Assembly: GCA_021850485.1 (NCBI GenBank)
Contig: JAJZLY010000025.1
Span: forward strand, 62,001 to 126,000
DNA length: 64,000 nt
Direction of reading: 5' to 3'
Source: Bacillota bacterium
GTDB taxonomy: Bacteria; Bacillota; Sulfobacillia; JAJZYS01; JAJZLH01
Shown: positions 1-8,283 of the stretch, piece after piece
Layout: the number at the start of each line of letters is the position of its first letter
Numbering within the stretch: the first letter of the stretch is position 1
Program-made: the position numbers and the translations under genes
The notes under the pieces: generated by a model
Database searches by the model: none
The model's input: only the letters and a program-made list of their open reading frames with translations
What the model was told of the DNA's origin: nothing

Positions 1-174
1 GACGCGGTCAGCCAGGCACTGTTTGCCCTCTACCGGCTGGCCCTTTTGGAGTCTCCGATAGAGCGAGGAAAACAGAGATTACCGGCCTGAGACTGAGGAA
101 CAAGGAGCCAGCCAAGGAGCCACTCCGACAGACGTCGACTCACCCGGCCTGGCCGCAGAATTTCCCCGCTTGCG

Positions 175-202
175 TTGACATATGGGGGACGTTTGCTACC
201 AT
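175..202 (+). promoter_or_regulatory. Candidate sigma-A promoter of speD
   Basis: A perfect TTGACA (175-180) is followed after 16 bp by TACCAT (197-202), about 40 bp before the speD start codon. Spacing and position suit a housekeeping promoter. This is read by eye only. Confidence 0.5.
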
Positions 203-241
203 GAGTACTGATCTTGAACCGGGAGGGGGCTGGGACGGGGG

Positions 242-613
242 ATGGACGCACTCGGCCGCCACATCCTGGTAGAGGCCGATGGCTGCGACAGCCAACTGCT
301 CAACGACCCGAACCAAGTGGAAAATATCATGGTTACCGCTGCTCTCAAGTCCGGTGCAGAGGTACGCGAAGTCACCTTTCACCGATTCAGTCCACAGGGC
401 GTGAGCGGCGTTGTTGTGATCTCGGAGTCCCATCTGGCGATCCACACCTGGCCGGAGTTCGGCTATGCGGCGGTGGACGTCTTCACCTGCGGCGACCGGG
501 TTGATCCCTGGGAGGCCGTTACCTACATCTTGGAACGCTTTGGCGCCACTCAGTACACAACCCAAGAGGTGGCTCGGGGCAAGACCAGGACCATCAAGGC
601 CATCGCCAAGTAG
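242..613 (+). CDS. speD: S-adenosylmethionine decarboxylase proenzyme (prokaryotic SpeD)
   Basis: SpeD decarboxylates S-adenosylmethionine to supply aminopropyl groups for spermidine synthesis; that pathway releases methylthioadenosine (MTA). The 123-residue length is typical of the small bacterial/archaeal form. Ser63, which becomes the pyruvoyl group after self-cleavage, lies in [12 protein letters not shown], and His68 and Cys83 occupy the family's catalytic positions. The ATG at 242 follows a purine-rich ribosome-binding site. The terminator-like hairpin after the gene suggests partial separation from ndk. The genes downstream (MTA phosphorylase, SAH hydrolase, MTA/SAH deaminase) dispose of the by-products of SAM use, so the cluster is coherent. 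No spermidine synthase is visible in the window. Confidence 0.95.
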   Translation: MDALGRHILVEADGCDSQLLNDPNQVENIMVTAALKSGAEVREVTFHRFSPQGVSGVVVISESHLAIHTWPEFGYAAVDVFTCGDRVDPWEAVTYILERFGATQYTTQEVARGKTRTIKAIAK

Positions 614-617
614 ACAA

Positions 618-647
618 CGGGCCCCGGCCGATGGCCGGGGCCCGTTT
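618..647 (+). terminator. GC-rich hairpin between speD and ndk
   Basis: A perfect 12-bp stem (618-629 with 633-644, loop GAT) is followed by only TTT. It may be a weak Rho-independent terminator or an attenuator that lowers expression of the following genes. Confidence 0.6.
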
Positions 648-668
648 CCCAGAATCAGGAGGGATCGC

Positions 669-1130
669 GTGCAGCGGACGTTCGTGATGGTGAAACCGGA
701 TGGAGTCGGCCGTGGCCTGACCGGCACGGTGATCGCCCGGCTGGAGCGCCGTGGCTTGCGGCTGGTCGGCATGAAGTTACTGCAGATCCCGCCGGAGTTG
801 GCGGCCAAGCATTACGCCGCCCACCAGGCCAAGCCCTTTTATCCAGGGCTGATCCGATTCATCACCTCTGGACCGGTCGTGGCCATGGTCTGGGAGGGTG
901 ACGACGCCATTTCGCAGGTGCGGACCATGATGGGTCCGACCGATCCCGGTAAGGCGCCCCCTGGCACCATCCGGGGCGACTTCGCCCTCACCATCGACTG
1001 CAATGTGATCCATGGCTCTGATGGGCCTGATGCGGCCGCCAGCGAGATCGCCCTCTATTTCAGTGCGGCGGAACTCGTTTCCGTGCCCCGACCGGAAGAG
1101 TCATGGATCTATCCCCAGACCTCGCGCTGA
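669..1130 (+). CDS. ndk: Nucleoside diphosphate kinase
   Basis: Transfers the gamma-phosphate of ATP to nucleoside diphosphates through a phosphohistidine. The 153-residue protein begins with the family's [11 protein letters not shown] strand. It carries the catalytic histidine (His115) in [12 protein letters not shown] at 669 is chosen because an AGGAGG box lies just upstream and because the family starts there; the open frame extends further 5' without similarity. The 3' end overlaps the start of the phosphorylase gene by 28 bp, indicating co-transcription. Confidence 0.95.
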   Translation: MQRTFVMVKPDGVGRGLTGTVIARLERRGLRLVGMKLLQIPPELAAKHYAAHQAKPFYPGLIRFITSGPVVAMVWEGDDAISQVRTMMGPTDPGKAPPGTIRGDFALTIDCNVIHGSDGPDAAASEIALYFSAAELVSVPRPEESWIYPQTSR

Positions 1131-1924
1131 TCGCTGGCACCGGCATTGAGGCCTGGCCCTGGCAAGGGGCCAGGCCCTATGTGGTGCCCACCCCCTACGG
1201 CGACGTTTCACTGCAGGTGGCCCGCTTCGCCGGCCAAGACCTGGTGGTGATGGCCCGCCATGGCGCCGGCCACAGCGTGCCGCCGCACCGCGTGAACAGC
1301 CGGGGCATGATCTGGGCGCTGAAGAGCTTGGGTGTGACCAAGGTGGTGGCCTCATCTGCGGTGGGAGCGGTGGACCCCTCCTTGCACCCCGGTGATCTGC
1401 GGGTCATCGACGACCTGCTCGACTTCACCCGCCAGCGGCCGTTGACGTTTTTCGACGCGCCTGGTCAGGTCCGGCACGTGGACATGACGGCCGCCTATTG
1501 CCCCACCTTGTCCGGGTTGCTGAAACGGGCCACCGGCCAGCCGGAGACGATGGCGCCTTTGGTTTACGCCGCGATGGAAGGGCCCCGCTTTGAGACACCA
1601 GCCGAGATCCGAGCACTGGCCAAACTAGGCGCCCATGTGGTGGGCATGACCCAGTCACCGGAGGTGACCTTGGCCCGCGAGGCCGGCCTTTGCTACGCGG
1701 CGGTGGCTGTCATCACCAATCCGGCGGCTGGTCTCAGCACGGAAGCGGTGGAAGAGGCGGCCATTTACGCCGTCTTGGCCAAGGCGCTGGGCCGCTTCCA
1801 GCAGTCTTTTTCAGACTTCCTGGACCTGCTTGGCCACGAGAAGCGCTGCCAGCTGTGCCCAGACGCTGCGCCTGGGCTGTTCCCTCGTCTCGGACTGGAC
1901 GGGCGAATCGAAGGGGGGGACTGA
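1103..1924 (+). CDS. mtnP: MTA/purine nucleoside phosphorylase family; possibly methylthioinosine phosphorylase
   Basis: Member of the trimeric PNP/MTA phosphorylase family (273 aa), which cleaves purine nucleosides with phosphate. Family motifs are visible: the phosphate-site His in [18 protein letters not shown] (158-168) and [13 protein letters not shown] (181-193). The base-contact segment reads TNPAAG (205-210) instead of the DYDCW-type Asp pair of adenine-specific MTA phosphorylases. This is closer to 6-oxopurine-using members such as methylthioinosine phosphorylase. With an MTA/SAH deaminase two genes downstream, MTI may be the real substrate; that part is inference. The gene overlaps ndk, and the next gene starts 2 bp after its stop. 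Confidence 0.85.
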   Translation: MDLSPDLALIAGTGIEAWPWQGARPYVVPTPYGDVSLQVARFAGQDLVVMARHGAGHSVPPHRVNSRGMIWALKSLGVTKVVASSAVGAVDPSLHPGDLRVIDDLLDFTRQRPLTFFDAPGQVRHVDMTAAYCPTLSGLLKRATGQPETMAPLVYAAMEGPRFETPAEIRALAKLGAHVVGMTQSPEVTLAREAGLCYAAVAVITNPAAGLSTEAVEEAAIYAVLAKALGRFQQSFSDFLDLLGHEKRCQLCPDAAPGLFPRLGLDGRIEGGD

Positions 1925-1926
1925 CC

Positions 1927-3129
1927 ATGACTGAAGGAGACCTGCGCATCGACTGGGCCGCATCACGGATGCCGGTACTGGGCGCGATTCGCAAGGATTT
2001 TGTGCGCAGGCGGCCGCTTGACGGCGAACGACTGGCGATTTGCATCCACCTGGAGGCCAAGACTGCGGTGGTGGCCCTGGCCCTGGCGGAAGCCGGCGCC
2101 TCGGTCACGGTCTGCGGCTCGAACCCGCTGTCCACCCAGGACCAAGTGGCCCAAGCATTAGGCGAACGAGGCGTCGCCGTGTTTGCCCGCCGCGGCATCG
2201 ACACGGCCACCTATCAGGGCTTTCTTGATCAGGCACTGGAGCGTAAGCCCACCTTGATCATGGATGACGGCGGCGACCTGGTGCAACGCGCGCTGGACAC
2301 CAAGCGGGCGTCTGGCATTCGGGGCGGCACCGAGGAGACCACCACCGGCGTGGTCCGGCTGCGCCATCTGGTCAAGCGGCGGCGTCTGCCCTTTCCGATG
2401 GTGGCCGTCAACGACGGCGCCATGAAGCATCTTTTCGACAATCGCTTTGGCACCGGTCAGTCCGCCCTGGAAGGCGTGATGCGCGCCACCAACATCTCTT
2501 TGGCCGGCGCCAGGCTGGTGGTGGTCGGATTCGGCGACTGCGGCGTCGGCGTGGCCGAGCGCGGCCGCGGCCTGGGCGCAGCTGTGGCGGTGGTGGAGGT
2601 CGACCCGGTGCGCGCCAACCTAGCCCACTTCGACGGCTTTCGGGTCTTGTCCATGGACCAGGCGGCCCGCTGGGGCGAGGTGTTCATCACCGTCACCGGC
2701 AACCGCCAGGTGATCCGCGGCCGCCACCTGGACCAGATGCAAGACGGGGCCATCTTGGCAAATGCCGGCCACTTCGACGTCGAAGTGGACAAGCCGGCCC
2801 TGGTCCGCCGGTCGCAGCTGGTGGAGGAGGTCAGACCCAACGTGCAGGCCTTTCGCCTGAAGGGCGGGCGCAGCCTCTACCTGCTGGCAGATGGCCGTCT
2901 GGTCAACTTGGTCGCAGGCGACGGCCACCCGATCGAGATCATGGACCTGTCCTTCAGTGTGCAAGCCCTCAGCCTGGCCTACTTGGCGGCAACCCCGCCA
3001 CCGCCGGGGCTGCATCCGGTTCCCGCCGCCATCGACCGGCAGGTGGCAGAGCTGAGCCTGGCGGCCCGCGGCATTACCCTGGAGCGGCTGACCGCTGGCC
3101 AGCGCCGCTACCTGGACGGCAGCGTGTGA
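1927..3129 (+). CDS. ahcY: S-adenosylhomocysteinase family (Thermotoga/archaeal type); possibly S-inosylhomocysteine hydrolase
   Basis: NAD-dependent hydrolase that splits S-adenosylhomocysteine, or its deaminated form, to homocysteine and nucleoside. The 400-residue length matches the short Thermotoga/archaeal form. Visible motifs: the catalytic His in CIHLEAKTAV, DDGGD, EETTTGV, the Lys/Asp/Asn set in MKHLFDNRFGTGQS, the Rossmann GFGDCGVG, NAGHFDVEVD and a C-terminal GDGHPIEIMDLSF. In human-type enzymes the HMTVET segment contacts adenine; here it reads HLEAKT. ATG 1927 follows the phosphorylase stop by 2 bp. The longer open frame upstream lies inside that gene. Its stop overlaps the deaminase start (TGATG). 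Confidence 0.93.
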   Translation: MTEGDLRIDWAASRMPVLGAIRKDFVRRRPLDGERLAICIHLEAKTAVVALALAEAGASVTVCGSNPLSTQDQVAQALGERGVAVFARRGIDTATYQGFLDQALERKPTLIMDDGGDLVQRALDTKRASGIRGGTEETTTGVVRLRHLVKRRRLPFPMVAVNDGAMKHLFDNRFGTGQSALEGVMRATNISLAGARLVVVGFGDCGVGVAERGRGLGAAVAVVEVDPVRANLAHFDGFRVLSMDQAARWGEVFITVTGNRQVIRGRHLDQMQDGAILANAGHFDVEVDKPALVRRSQLVEEVRPNVQAFRLKGGRSLYLLADGRLVNLVAGDGHPIEIMDLSFSVQALSLAYLAATPPPPGLHPVPAAIDRQVAELSLAARGITLERLTAGQRRYLDGSV

Positions 3130-4430
3130 TGCAAACCCCAACGACTTGGATCAAGAGTGCGGCCACCCTCACCCCGAGCGGGTTCGTGGAGCACGCCACC
3201 GTGCAGGTGGCGAGCGGACAGGTGGTCGGCGTGTGGGCCGAGGGCGAGGCGCCAGCGCCGCAGTCTGCCGATCAGGTCCTGGATCTGGGAGCGCAGTTGG
3301 TGCTACCAGGCTTCGTCAACACCCACACCCACGCCGCCATGAATTTGCTGCGCGGCTTTTCCGACGATTTGCCGCTCGATCCGTGGCTGAAAGAGCACGT
3401 CTACCCGGCGGAGGCCAGGTTGCAGCCGGGAGACATCGGCTGGGGCACCAAGGCGGCGCTTTTGGAGATGATCGCCTCTGGCATCACCACCTTCGTGGAC
3501 ATGTACTTCGCCTTGGACGAAGTGGCCGCAGCCACGCGTGAGTCCGGCATCAGGGGGGTGCTGGGCCGGGGGCTGGTCACGGTCGCCGGCCGGGGTCAGG
3601 AGGCCCTGGCCGAGGCCTGCGACTTCCATCGGCGGATGCAGGGCAGTGCCGACGGCCGGATCACCACCTGGCTGGCGCCACACGCCCCCTACACCACCAC
3701 GCCGGAGTTTCTGGAAGAGGTGGGTCAGGCGGCCCGTGCGCTCGGCACCGGCGTCCACATCCATCTGTCCGAGACCACACGTGAGGTCGCCGACTGCCAA
3801 GCGCAGTACGGCGTCAGTCCTTTTGGCCTGATGCGCAAGGTCGGTCTTGACCGCCAGCCGCTTTTGGCGGCGCACGCCGTACATCTCACCGATGATGACT
3901 TGGCGAGTTTCGCCGAGTGGAAGCCGGGCATCGCCCACAACCCGATCTCCAACCTGAAGATGGGCTGCGGCATGGCTCCTGTGGCTCAGCTCCTGGCACT
4001 GGACATGCCGCTCGGACTGGGCACAGATGGCGTGGCGTCGGCCAATAGCTTGGACTTCTTTTTGACCATGAAGGCCTCGATCTGGGGTGCGCGCGGGATC
4101 ACGGGCGACCCTTCTTGGCCCAACGCCGAACAGATCCTGCGCGCCGCCAGCTGGGGTGGGGCCCGGGCCGTTGGCCTTGACCAGGTGACTGGGGCAATCG
4201 CCCCGGGCCTCGCCGCCGACCTGATCGGCGTCAGCCTCACAGGAGCGGGCCTCGAGCCCGTCCATGACCGCACGTCGGCGCTGGTCTACTCCGCCACCGC
4301 AGCGGCCGTGAAGACCGTTTTGGTGAACGGGAAACTTGTTTACCAAGACGGTGCTTTTCTAACCCTCGACCAAGAGGCGATCTTGGCGCACGCCGCAGAG
4401 ATCTCGCGCCGTCTGGTGGCGGTGAACTGA
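3129..4430 (+). CDS. mtaD: 5'-methylthioadenosine/S-adenosylhomocysteine deaminase
   Basis: Amidohydrolase-superfamily enzyme that deaminates MTA and SAH to methylthioinosine and S-inosylhomocysteine. Metal-site motifs are in order: NTHTH (His66, His68), HIHLSET, HAVHL and LGTDGVAS. The 433-residue length is usual for MtaD/TM0936-like proteins. ATG 3129 overlaps the preceding stop as TGATG; GTG 3126 is an alternative start. Adjacency to a SAH hydrolase and a phosphorylase supports the MTA/SAH role over a guanine or chlorohydrolase role. A 50-bp gap follows before the histidine phosphatase. Confidence 0.9.
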   Translation: MQTPTTWIKSAATLTPSGFVEHATVQVASGQVVGVWAEGEAPAPQSADQVLDLGAQLVLPGFVNTHTHAAMNLLRGFSDDLPLDPWLKEHVYPAEARLQPGDIGWGTKAALLEMIASGITTFVDMYFALDEVAAATRESGIRGVLGRGLVTVAGRGQEALAEACDFHRRMQGSADGRITTWLAPHAPYTTTPEFLEEVGQAARALGTGVHIHLSETTREVADCQAQYGVSPFGLMRKVGLDRQPLLAAHAVHLTDDDLASFAEWKPGIAHNPISNLKMGCGMAPVAQLLALDMPLGLGTDGVASANSLDFFLTMKASIWGARGITGDPSWPNAEQILRAASWGGARAVGLDQVTGAIAPGLAADLIGVSLTGAGLEPVHDRTSALVYSATAAAVKTVLVNGKLVYQDGAFLTLDQEAILAHAAEISRRLVAVN

Positions 4431-4480
4431 GTGCCTTCGGCTATACTCAGGGGGAGTCTCAACCAGAAGATGGAGGCCGC

Positions 4481-5086
4481 ATGCAGATTCTCCTGATCCG
4501 TCACGGCCAGACTGAGTGGAACGCGACCAATACGCTGCAGGGGCAAACCGATGTGCCGCTCTCTGAACTTGGTGTCAGCCAGGTGCAGCGCCTGCGTCCG
4601 GTCATTCGGGCCTGGCAGCCTGATCTGGCTTGGGTCAGCCCGCTGCTGCGCGCTCAGCAGACTGCCGACATCTTGCTGGCAGGCCTGGAGCAGGTCCGGG
4701 TGGAGCAGGTGCCTGCCCTGATGGAGCGAGCCAACGGCTGCCTGGAGGGGCTGACCCGGGACCAACAGACCCAGCAGTTCCCGGAGGTGTTGCACGCCCT
4801 TCGCCAGGACCCGGTGCACGCCACCATCCCCGGCGGCGAGTCGCTGACCGATTTCTGGCAGCGGGTGGTGCCGGTGATGGATCAGCCAGTCTCAGCTCAG
4901 CGCTTGGCGATCATCGCCCACGGCGGGTCAATCCGGTTGCTGGTCAGCCACTTCCTGGGGCTCGGCGTCGATCACCTGGTGCGCGCACACTTCGACAACG
5001 CCTGCTACTCACACACGGAGCGGCTCGGGGAGCCGCCACGGGAGGTGCGCTACCGGGTGCACAGCATCAATGTCCAGCCCAGCTGA
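4481..5086 (+). CDS. Histidine phosphatase family protein (phosphoglycerate mutase-like)
   Basis: A 201-residue branch-1 histidine phosphatase. The phospho-acceptor His8 sits in RHGQTEWN near the N-terminus, and the second catalytic His is in AHGGSIRLL. Substrate cannot be told from sequence; relatives act on alpha-ribazole phosphate, phosphoglycerate or broad phosphate esters. Its 3' end overlaps dinG by 17 bp, so the two are probably co-expressed. Confidence 0.85.
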   Translation: MQILLIRHGQTEWNATNTLQGQTDVPLSELGVSQVQRLRPVIRAWQPDLAWVSPLLRAQQTADILLAGLEQVRVEQVPALMERANGCLEGLTRDQQTQQFPEVLHALRQDPVHATIPGGESLTDFWQRVVPVMDQPVSAQRLAIIAHGGSIRLLVSHFLGLGVDHLVRAHFDNACYSHTERLGEPPREVRYRVHSINVQPS

Positions 5087-7691
5087 GGACCTGGTCGCCT
5101 TTGACCTGGAGACCAGCGGCTCGCGGCCGGGCCAAGACGCCATCATCGAGATCGGCGCCGCTCGTAGACGATCCGGCGAAGTGCAAACCTTCCAGACTTT
5201 TGTCAATCCTGGCCGACCGCTGACGCCGTTCATCCGCCACCTGACCGGCATCCGCGACCGAGACGTGCAGGCCGCCCCCACCCAGCAGGCTGCCTTGGCA
5301 GCCTTTTCGGACTTTGCCGGTTCGGCCACCTTGATCGCCCACAATGCCCCCTTCGACCTGTCCTTCCTGGAGGCAGGCGGCCTGCACCCCAAGGGGCGGG
5401 TGGTCGACTCCTTGTTCTTGGCCCAGATCTTACTGCCGGGACTGCCCAGTCACGGTCTGGCAGCGCATGCTGAGCGGCTGGGATTGAGTTTTCGCCACCA
5501 CCGGGCCGAGGCGGACGCCACCGTCACCTTGCGGCTGATGGAGGACCTGCTGGACCGGCTGCAAGAGGTGGACCCAGGCTGGGCATCGCTGGCCATGCAA
5601 GTGGCCGCCACCAAAGCAGACGCCGATCTGGCCTTCTTTGCCGAGGCCCTGTTGCCGCTGGCCGGCCAAGGCACCTGGGCTGGTCCGCTAGCCCCGCCCG
5701 TGCCGCCGCCGCCGCCGCCGTGGCACCAGGTGAGCTTTGCCGACCTCGTCGGCCGTCTGGGCCTGCAAAGCCGGCCCAGCCAGGAGCGCTTCGCCGAAGC
5801 GGCCCGAGAGCTCCTAGCCACCGGCCAGATCGGGCTGATCGAGGCCGGTACTGGCACCGGCAAGACCATCGCCTACCTGCATGCCGCACTGAGCGCTGCT
5901 GGCGAAGGGGGGCGGGCGGTGATCTCGACCCACACCCGCACCTTGCAGGACCAACTGATCGGCAAAGACATCCCGCAGCTGGAGGCCGCCTCCAGCCCGA
6001 CCGGGGCGGTGGTGCTGAAGGGGCAGTCCAATTACCTGTGCCTGTTGCGCTGGAATCAGGCCACGGCCGAGGTGACGGCAGGCGGGGACAGCGCCAGCCG
6101 CAAGGACCACCTGCGCCTGTTGTCCTGGCTGCGGGTGACCGAATCCGGAGAAGAGGAAGAGTTGCGCAGTTTGCACGTGCGAGACGAGGTCTGGCAATCG
6201 GTCAACGTGCGGGGCGAGATCTGCACCAAGGAAGCCTGCCCCTTCTTTCAGCCGTGCTTCTACTACCGCCGGCGCAGGGCGGCTGACCAGGCCCGGCTGG
6301 TGGTGGTGAACCACGCACTGCTGATGGCGGACGCCATGCTGCAAGGCGCATTGCTCCCGGAGACATCGGTGCTGGTGATCGACGAGGCGCATCACCTCGA
6401 GGAAGCGGCGATGCATGCCATCGGCGTCCACGTGGAAGAGACCGGCATCAACCGGACCCTGGCCGAAATCACCAGTCAACAGCTGATCCACGGTGAGCAT
6501 CAAGAGCTGCTCCGCCGCCTGGCCGATGCCACCCGCCGCAGCTGGCAGCGGCTGTGGGATCAGGTGTTCACTGTGGCCGGCCCTCGCCGCGAGCTCCGCC
6601 TGCCGCTGGCCGAAGGTCCATGGGCGGCGCTTGAGGCCCTGGCTGGTGAAGCCATCATGCCAACGCAGGAGCTGGCCTCCAGCCTGCTCCTGGCCACCCG
6701 CCAGATGGCGGACGACGACCCGCGGGCAGCCATCGGCCAGGGCCTGGCCGAGCGGTTGCGGATGAGCGTGGCCGGCCTGCAGCAGGTCCTGGCCGACGAG
6801 CTTCCTGTGCGCTGGCTGGAAACCGGGCGCAATCCCGGCCAGAGCCGACTCAGAGCGAGCCCGCTCTATGCGGGAGATGCCCTGCAAGAGCTCTTGTACG
6901 ACCGCCAGCCGGCGATCGTCATGACCTCTGCAACCTTGGCCATTGGCGATGACTTCTCGCACCAAGCCGGCCTGCTCGGACTGAGCGGCCACGACCGGCT
7001 GGCGACGGTGCTCTTGCCCAGCCCGTTTTTGTTTCGCGATCAGGCTCTGGTGGCTGGCGTCGATGACCTGCCCGATCCGCGCACCGACGCCTTCGACCAG
7101 GCTTCGGTTCCGGTCTTGGCCCAGCTGCTGCCGCTGGCCCCGGCCGGATCGCTGGTCCTGTGTACCTCCCACCGGCAGATTAGGGCCCTGACCGACCCGC
7201 TGCAAGACGCCCTTTCCGACTCCGGCATCACGGTGCTGGCCCAAGGTCGCCACGGCTCGCGGTCGGCGCTGCTGGAGCGCTTGCGCAAGGGTGAGCGGGT
7301 GGTGGTGATGGGTGCTCAGAGCTTCTGGGAAGGGATCGATGTGGTCGGCCCGGCATTGTCTTTGCTGGTGCTCACCCGACTGCCCTTTTCGCCGCCCGAC
7401 ACGCCCTTGCGCCAGGCTCGGGCCGAGGCCATTGATGCCGAGGGGGGCTCCTCGTTTCAGCTGCTCAGCCTGCCGGAGGCGGTGTTGCTGTTCAAGCAGG
7501 GATTTGGCCGTCTGATCCGCTCCATGGACGACCACGGTGCGGTGGTCATCCTCGACCCCCGCTTCGTCCGCCAGCGGTACGGAGCCGCCTTTCGCAAGGC
7601 GCTGCCTGATCCCACCATCGTGATGGCGGATCAAGGCGAGGTCATCGCCCAGGTCAGGACGTGGCTGGCGGATTCTGCTCCTGGGCCCTGA
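5070..7691 (+). CDS. dinG: DinG-family helicase fused to an N-terminal DnaQ-like 3'-5' exonuclease
   Basis: An 873-residue protein with an N-terminal DEDDh exonuclease (D12/E14 in FDLETSG, HNAPFD, and a final HHRAEADA). A proline-rich linker follows near residues 210-218, then an XPD/DinG superfamily-2 helicase. Walker A is EAGTGTGKT (about 257-266) and the DEAH box is in VIDEAHH. Late motifs are FWEGIDVVG and GFGRLIRS. Four cysteines (324, 385, 390, 396; spacing x60, x4, x5) match the iron-sulfur ligand pattern of E. coli DinG. Expected role: ATP-driven unwinding with nuclease activity in DNA repair. The start overlaps the phosphatase gene; the 3' end overlaps the convergent gene by 38 bp. 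Confidence 0.93.
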   Translation: MSSPAEDLVAFDLETSGSRPGQDAIIEIGAARRRSGEVQTFQTFVNPGRPLTPFIRHLTGIRDRDVQAAPTQQAALAAFSDFAGSATLIAHNAPFDLSFLEAGGLHPKGRVVDSLFLAQILLPGLPSHGLAAHAERLGLSFRHHRAEADATVTLRLMEDLLDRLQEVDPGWASLAMQVAATKADADLAFFAEALLPLAGQGTWAGPLAPPVPPPPPPWHQVSFADLVGRLGLQSRPSQERFAEAARELLATGQIGLIEAGTGTGKTIAYLHAALSAAGEGGRAVISTHTRTLQDQLIGKDIPQLEAASSPTGAVVLKGQSNYLCLLRWNQATAEVTAGGDSASRKDHLRLLSWLRVTESGEEEELRSLHVRDEVWQSVNVRGEICTKEACPFFQPCFYYRRRRAADQARLVVVNHALLMADAMLQGALLPETSVLVIDEAHHLEEAAMHAIGVHVEETGINRTLAEITSQQLIHGEHQELLRRLADATRRSWQRLWDQVFTVAGPRRELRLPLAEGPWAALEALAGEAIMPTQELASSLLLATRQMADDDPRAAIGQGLAERLRMSVAGLQQVLADELPVRWLETGRNPGQSRLRASPLYAGDALQELLYDRQPAIVMTSATLAIGDDFSHQAGLLGLSGHDRLATVLLPSPFLFRDQALVAGVDDLPDPRTDAFDQASVPVLAQLLPLAPAGSLVLCTSHRQIRALTDPLQDALSDSGITVLAQGRHGSRSALLERLRKGERVVVMGAQSFWEGIDVVGPALSLLVLTRLPFSPPDTPLRQARAEAIDAEGGSSFQLLSLPEAVLLFKQGFGRLIRSMDDHGAVVILDPRFVRQRYGAAFRKALPDPTIVMADQGEVIAQVRTWLADSAPGP

Positions 7692-7992
7692 GTCGGCGCA
7701 CCACCGCCAGCGGGTCGGTCAGCATGTCACCATTAACGGCCACCAAGTCGGCACCGGCCCGCTTGGCCTCAGCCAGACGCTTGGCCATGGAGTGCGGACT
7801 AAAGGCAATCACCGACACGCCCTTGGCCTTGGCCCGGCTGATCGCCTTCTCCCAGCCCAGAGCCGCCATGGTCCCGACATCCACCACCAGCAGCGATCCC
7901 GCCATCTGCTCCAGTTCACTCGAGGCCGCGGCAAAGGCCCCGCTCAGCCGGGAGTGGGCCATCAGGTCCGGAACCAGCAGGTCAATTTGCAT
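7654..7992 (-). CDS. Small receiver-like alpha/beta protein, function unknown
   Basis: A 112-residue protein with alternating strands and helices (LLVVDVGT, VSVIAFSPH, GADLVAVNG). It resembles a response-regulator receiver fold, but I cannot confirm a complete phosphorylation pocket, so it may be a pseudo-receiver. ATG 7992 is chosen because GGAGGTG lies 6 bp upstream; the open frame continues to a GTG at 8001 that overlaps that box. It converges on and overlaps the end of dinG by 38 bp. No biochemical function is proposed. Confidence 0.65.
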   Translation of the reverse strand: MQIDLLVPDLMAHSRLSGAFAAASSELEQMAGSLLVVDVGTMAALGWEKAISRAKAKGVSVIAFSPHSMAKRLAEAKRAGADLVAVNGDMLTDPLAVVRRLRAQEQNPPATS

Positions 7993-8067
7993 TGTCTTCA
8001 CCTCCGTCTGATCGTAGCAGGATTCACAGCGAGCGGTAGACTAAGGGGAGGAGCAGGGGGGATTTCG

Positions 8068-8283
8068 ATGCCCAAAGTGCGATACTGGCCGGTGCTGGCG
8101 GAAGAGACATTGCCGACCGCCACATCACTCCACCGCTGGGTCACCTTCCTCAATCAGGCCCTGAAGCGGGAGGGTTTCACCTTCGGTTTGGCCGAGCGAG
8201 ACGCCACTTACCGTTTGACGGTCTATCGCACCGAGCCGTGGCCCACGCCTCAGGAGCCAATCACGAAGGGAGCATCTGAGTGA
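8068..8283 (+). CDS. Small YpmA-like (DUF4264-type) protein
   Basis: A 71-residue cytosolic protein. The VTFLNQALKREGFTFGLA segment and the closing LTVYRTE resemble YpmA/DUF4264 proteins of Bacilli, a family without a defined function. Start ATG 8068 follows a GGAGG-type purine run. Its TGA overlaps the GTG of the next gene (GTGA), so it is translationally coupled to the aldehyde dehydrogenase. The family assignment is from memory of the motif and is moderate. Confidence 0.6.
   Translation: MPKVRYWPVLAEETLPTATSLHRWVTFLNQALKREGFTFGLAERDATYRLTVYRTEPWPTPQEPITKGASE

Noticed and set aside
3303-4346. 347-codon - strand frame inside mtaD
   Set aside because: The + strand carries the complete metal-binding set of the deaminase.
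5698-5720. CCG-triplet run, possible microsatellite
   Set aside because: It encodes the proline linker of DinG and is in frame; ordinary low-complexity coding.
5814-7634. 606-codon open frame on the - strand inside dinG
   Set aside because: Shadow frame of a GC-rich gene. The + strand encodes all DinG motifs, and the - strand frame has no recognisable domain.
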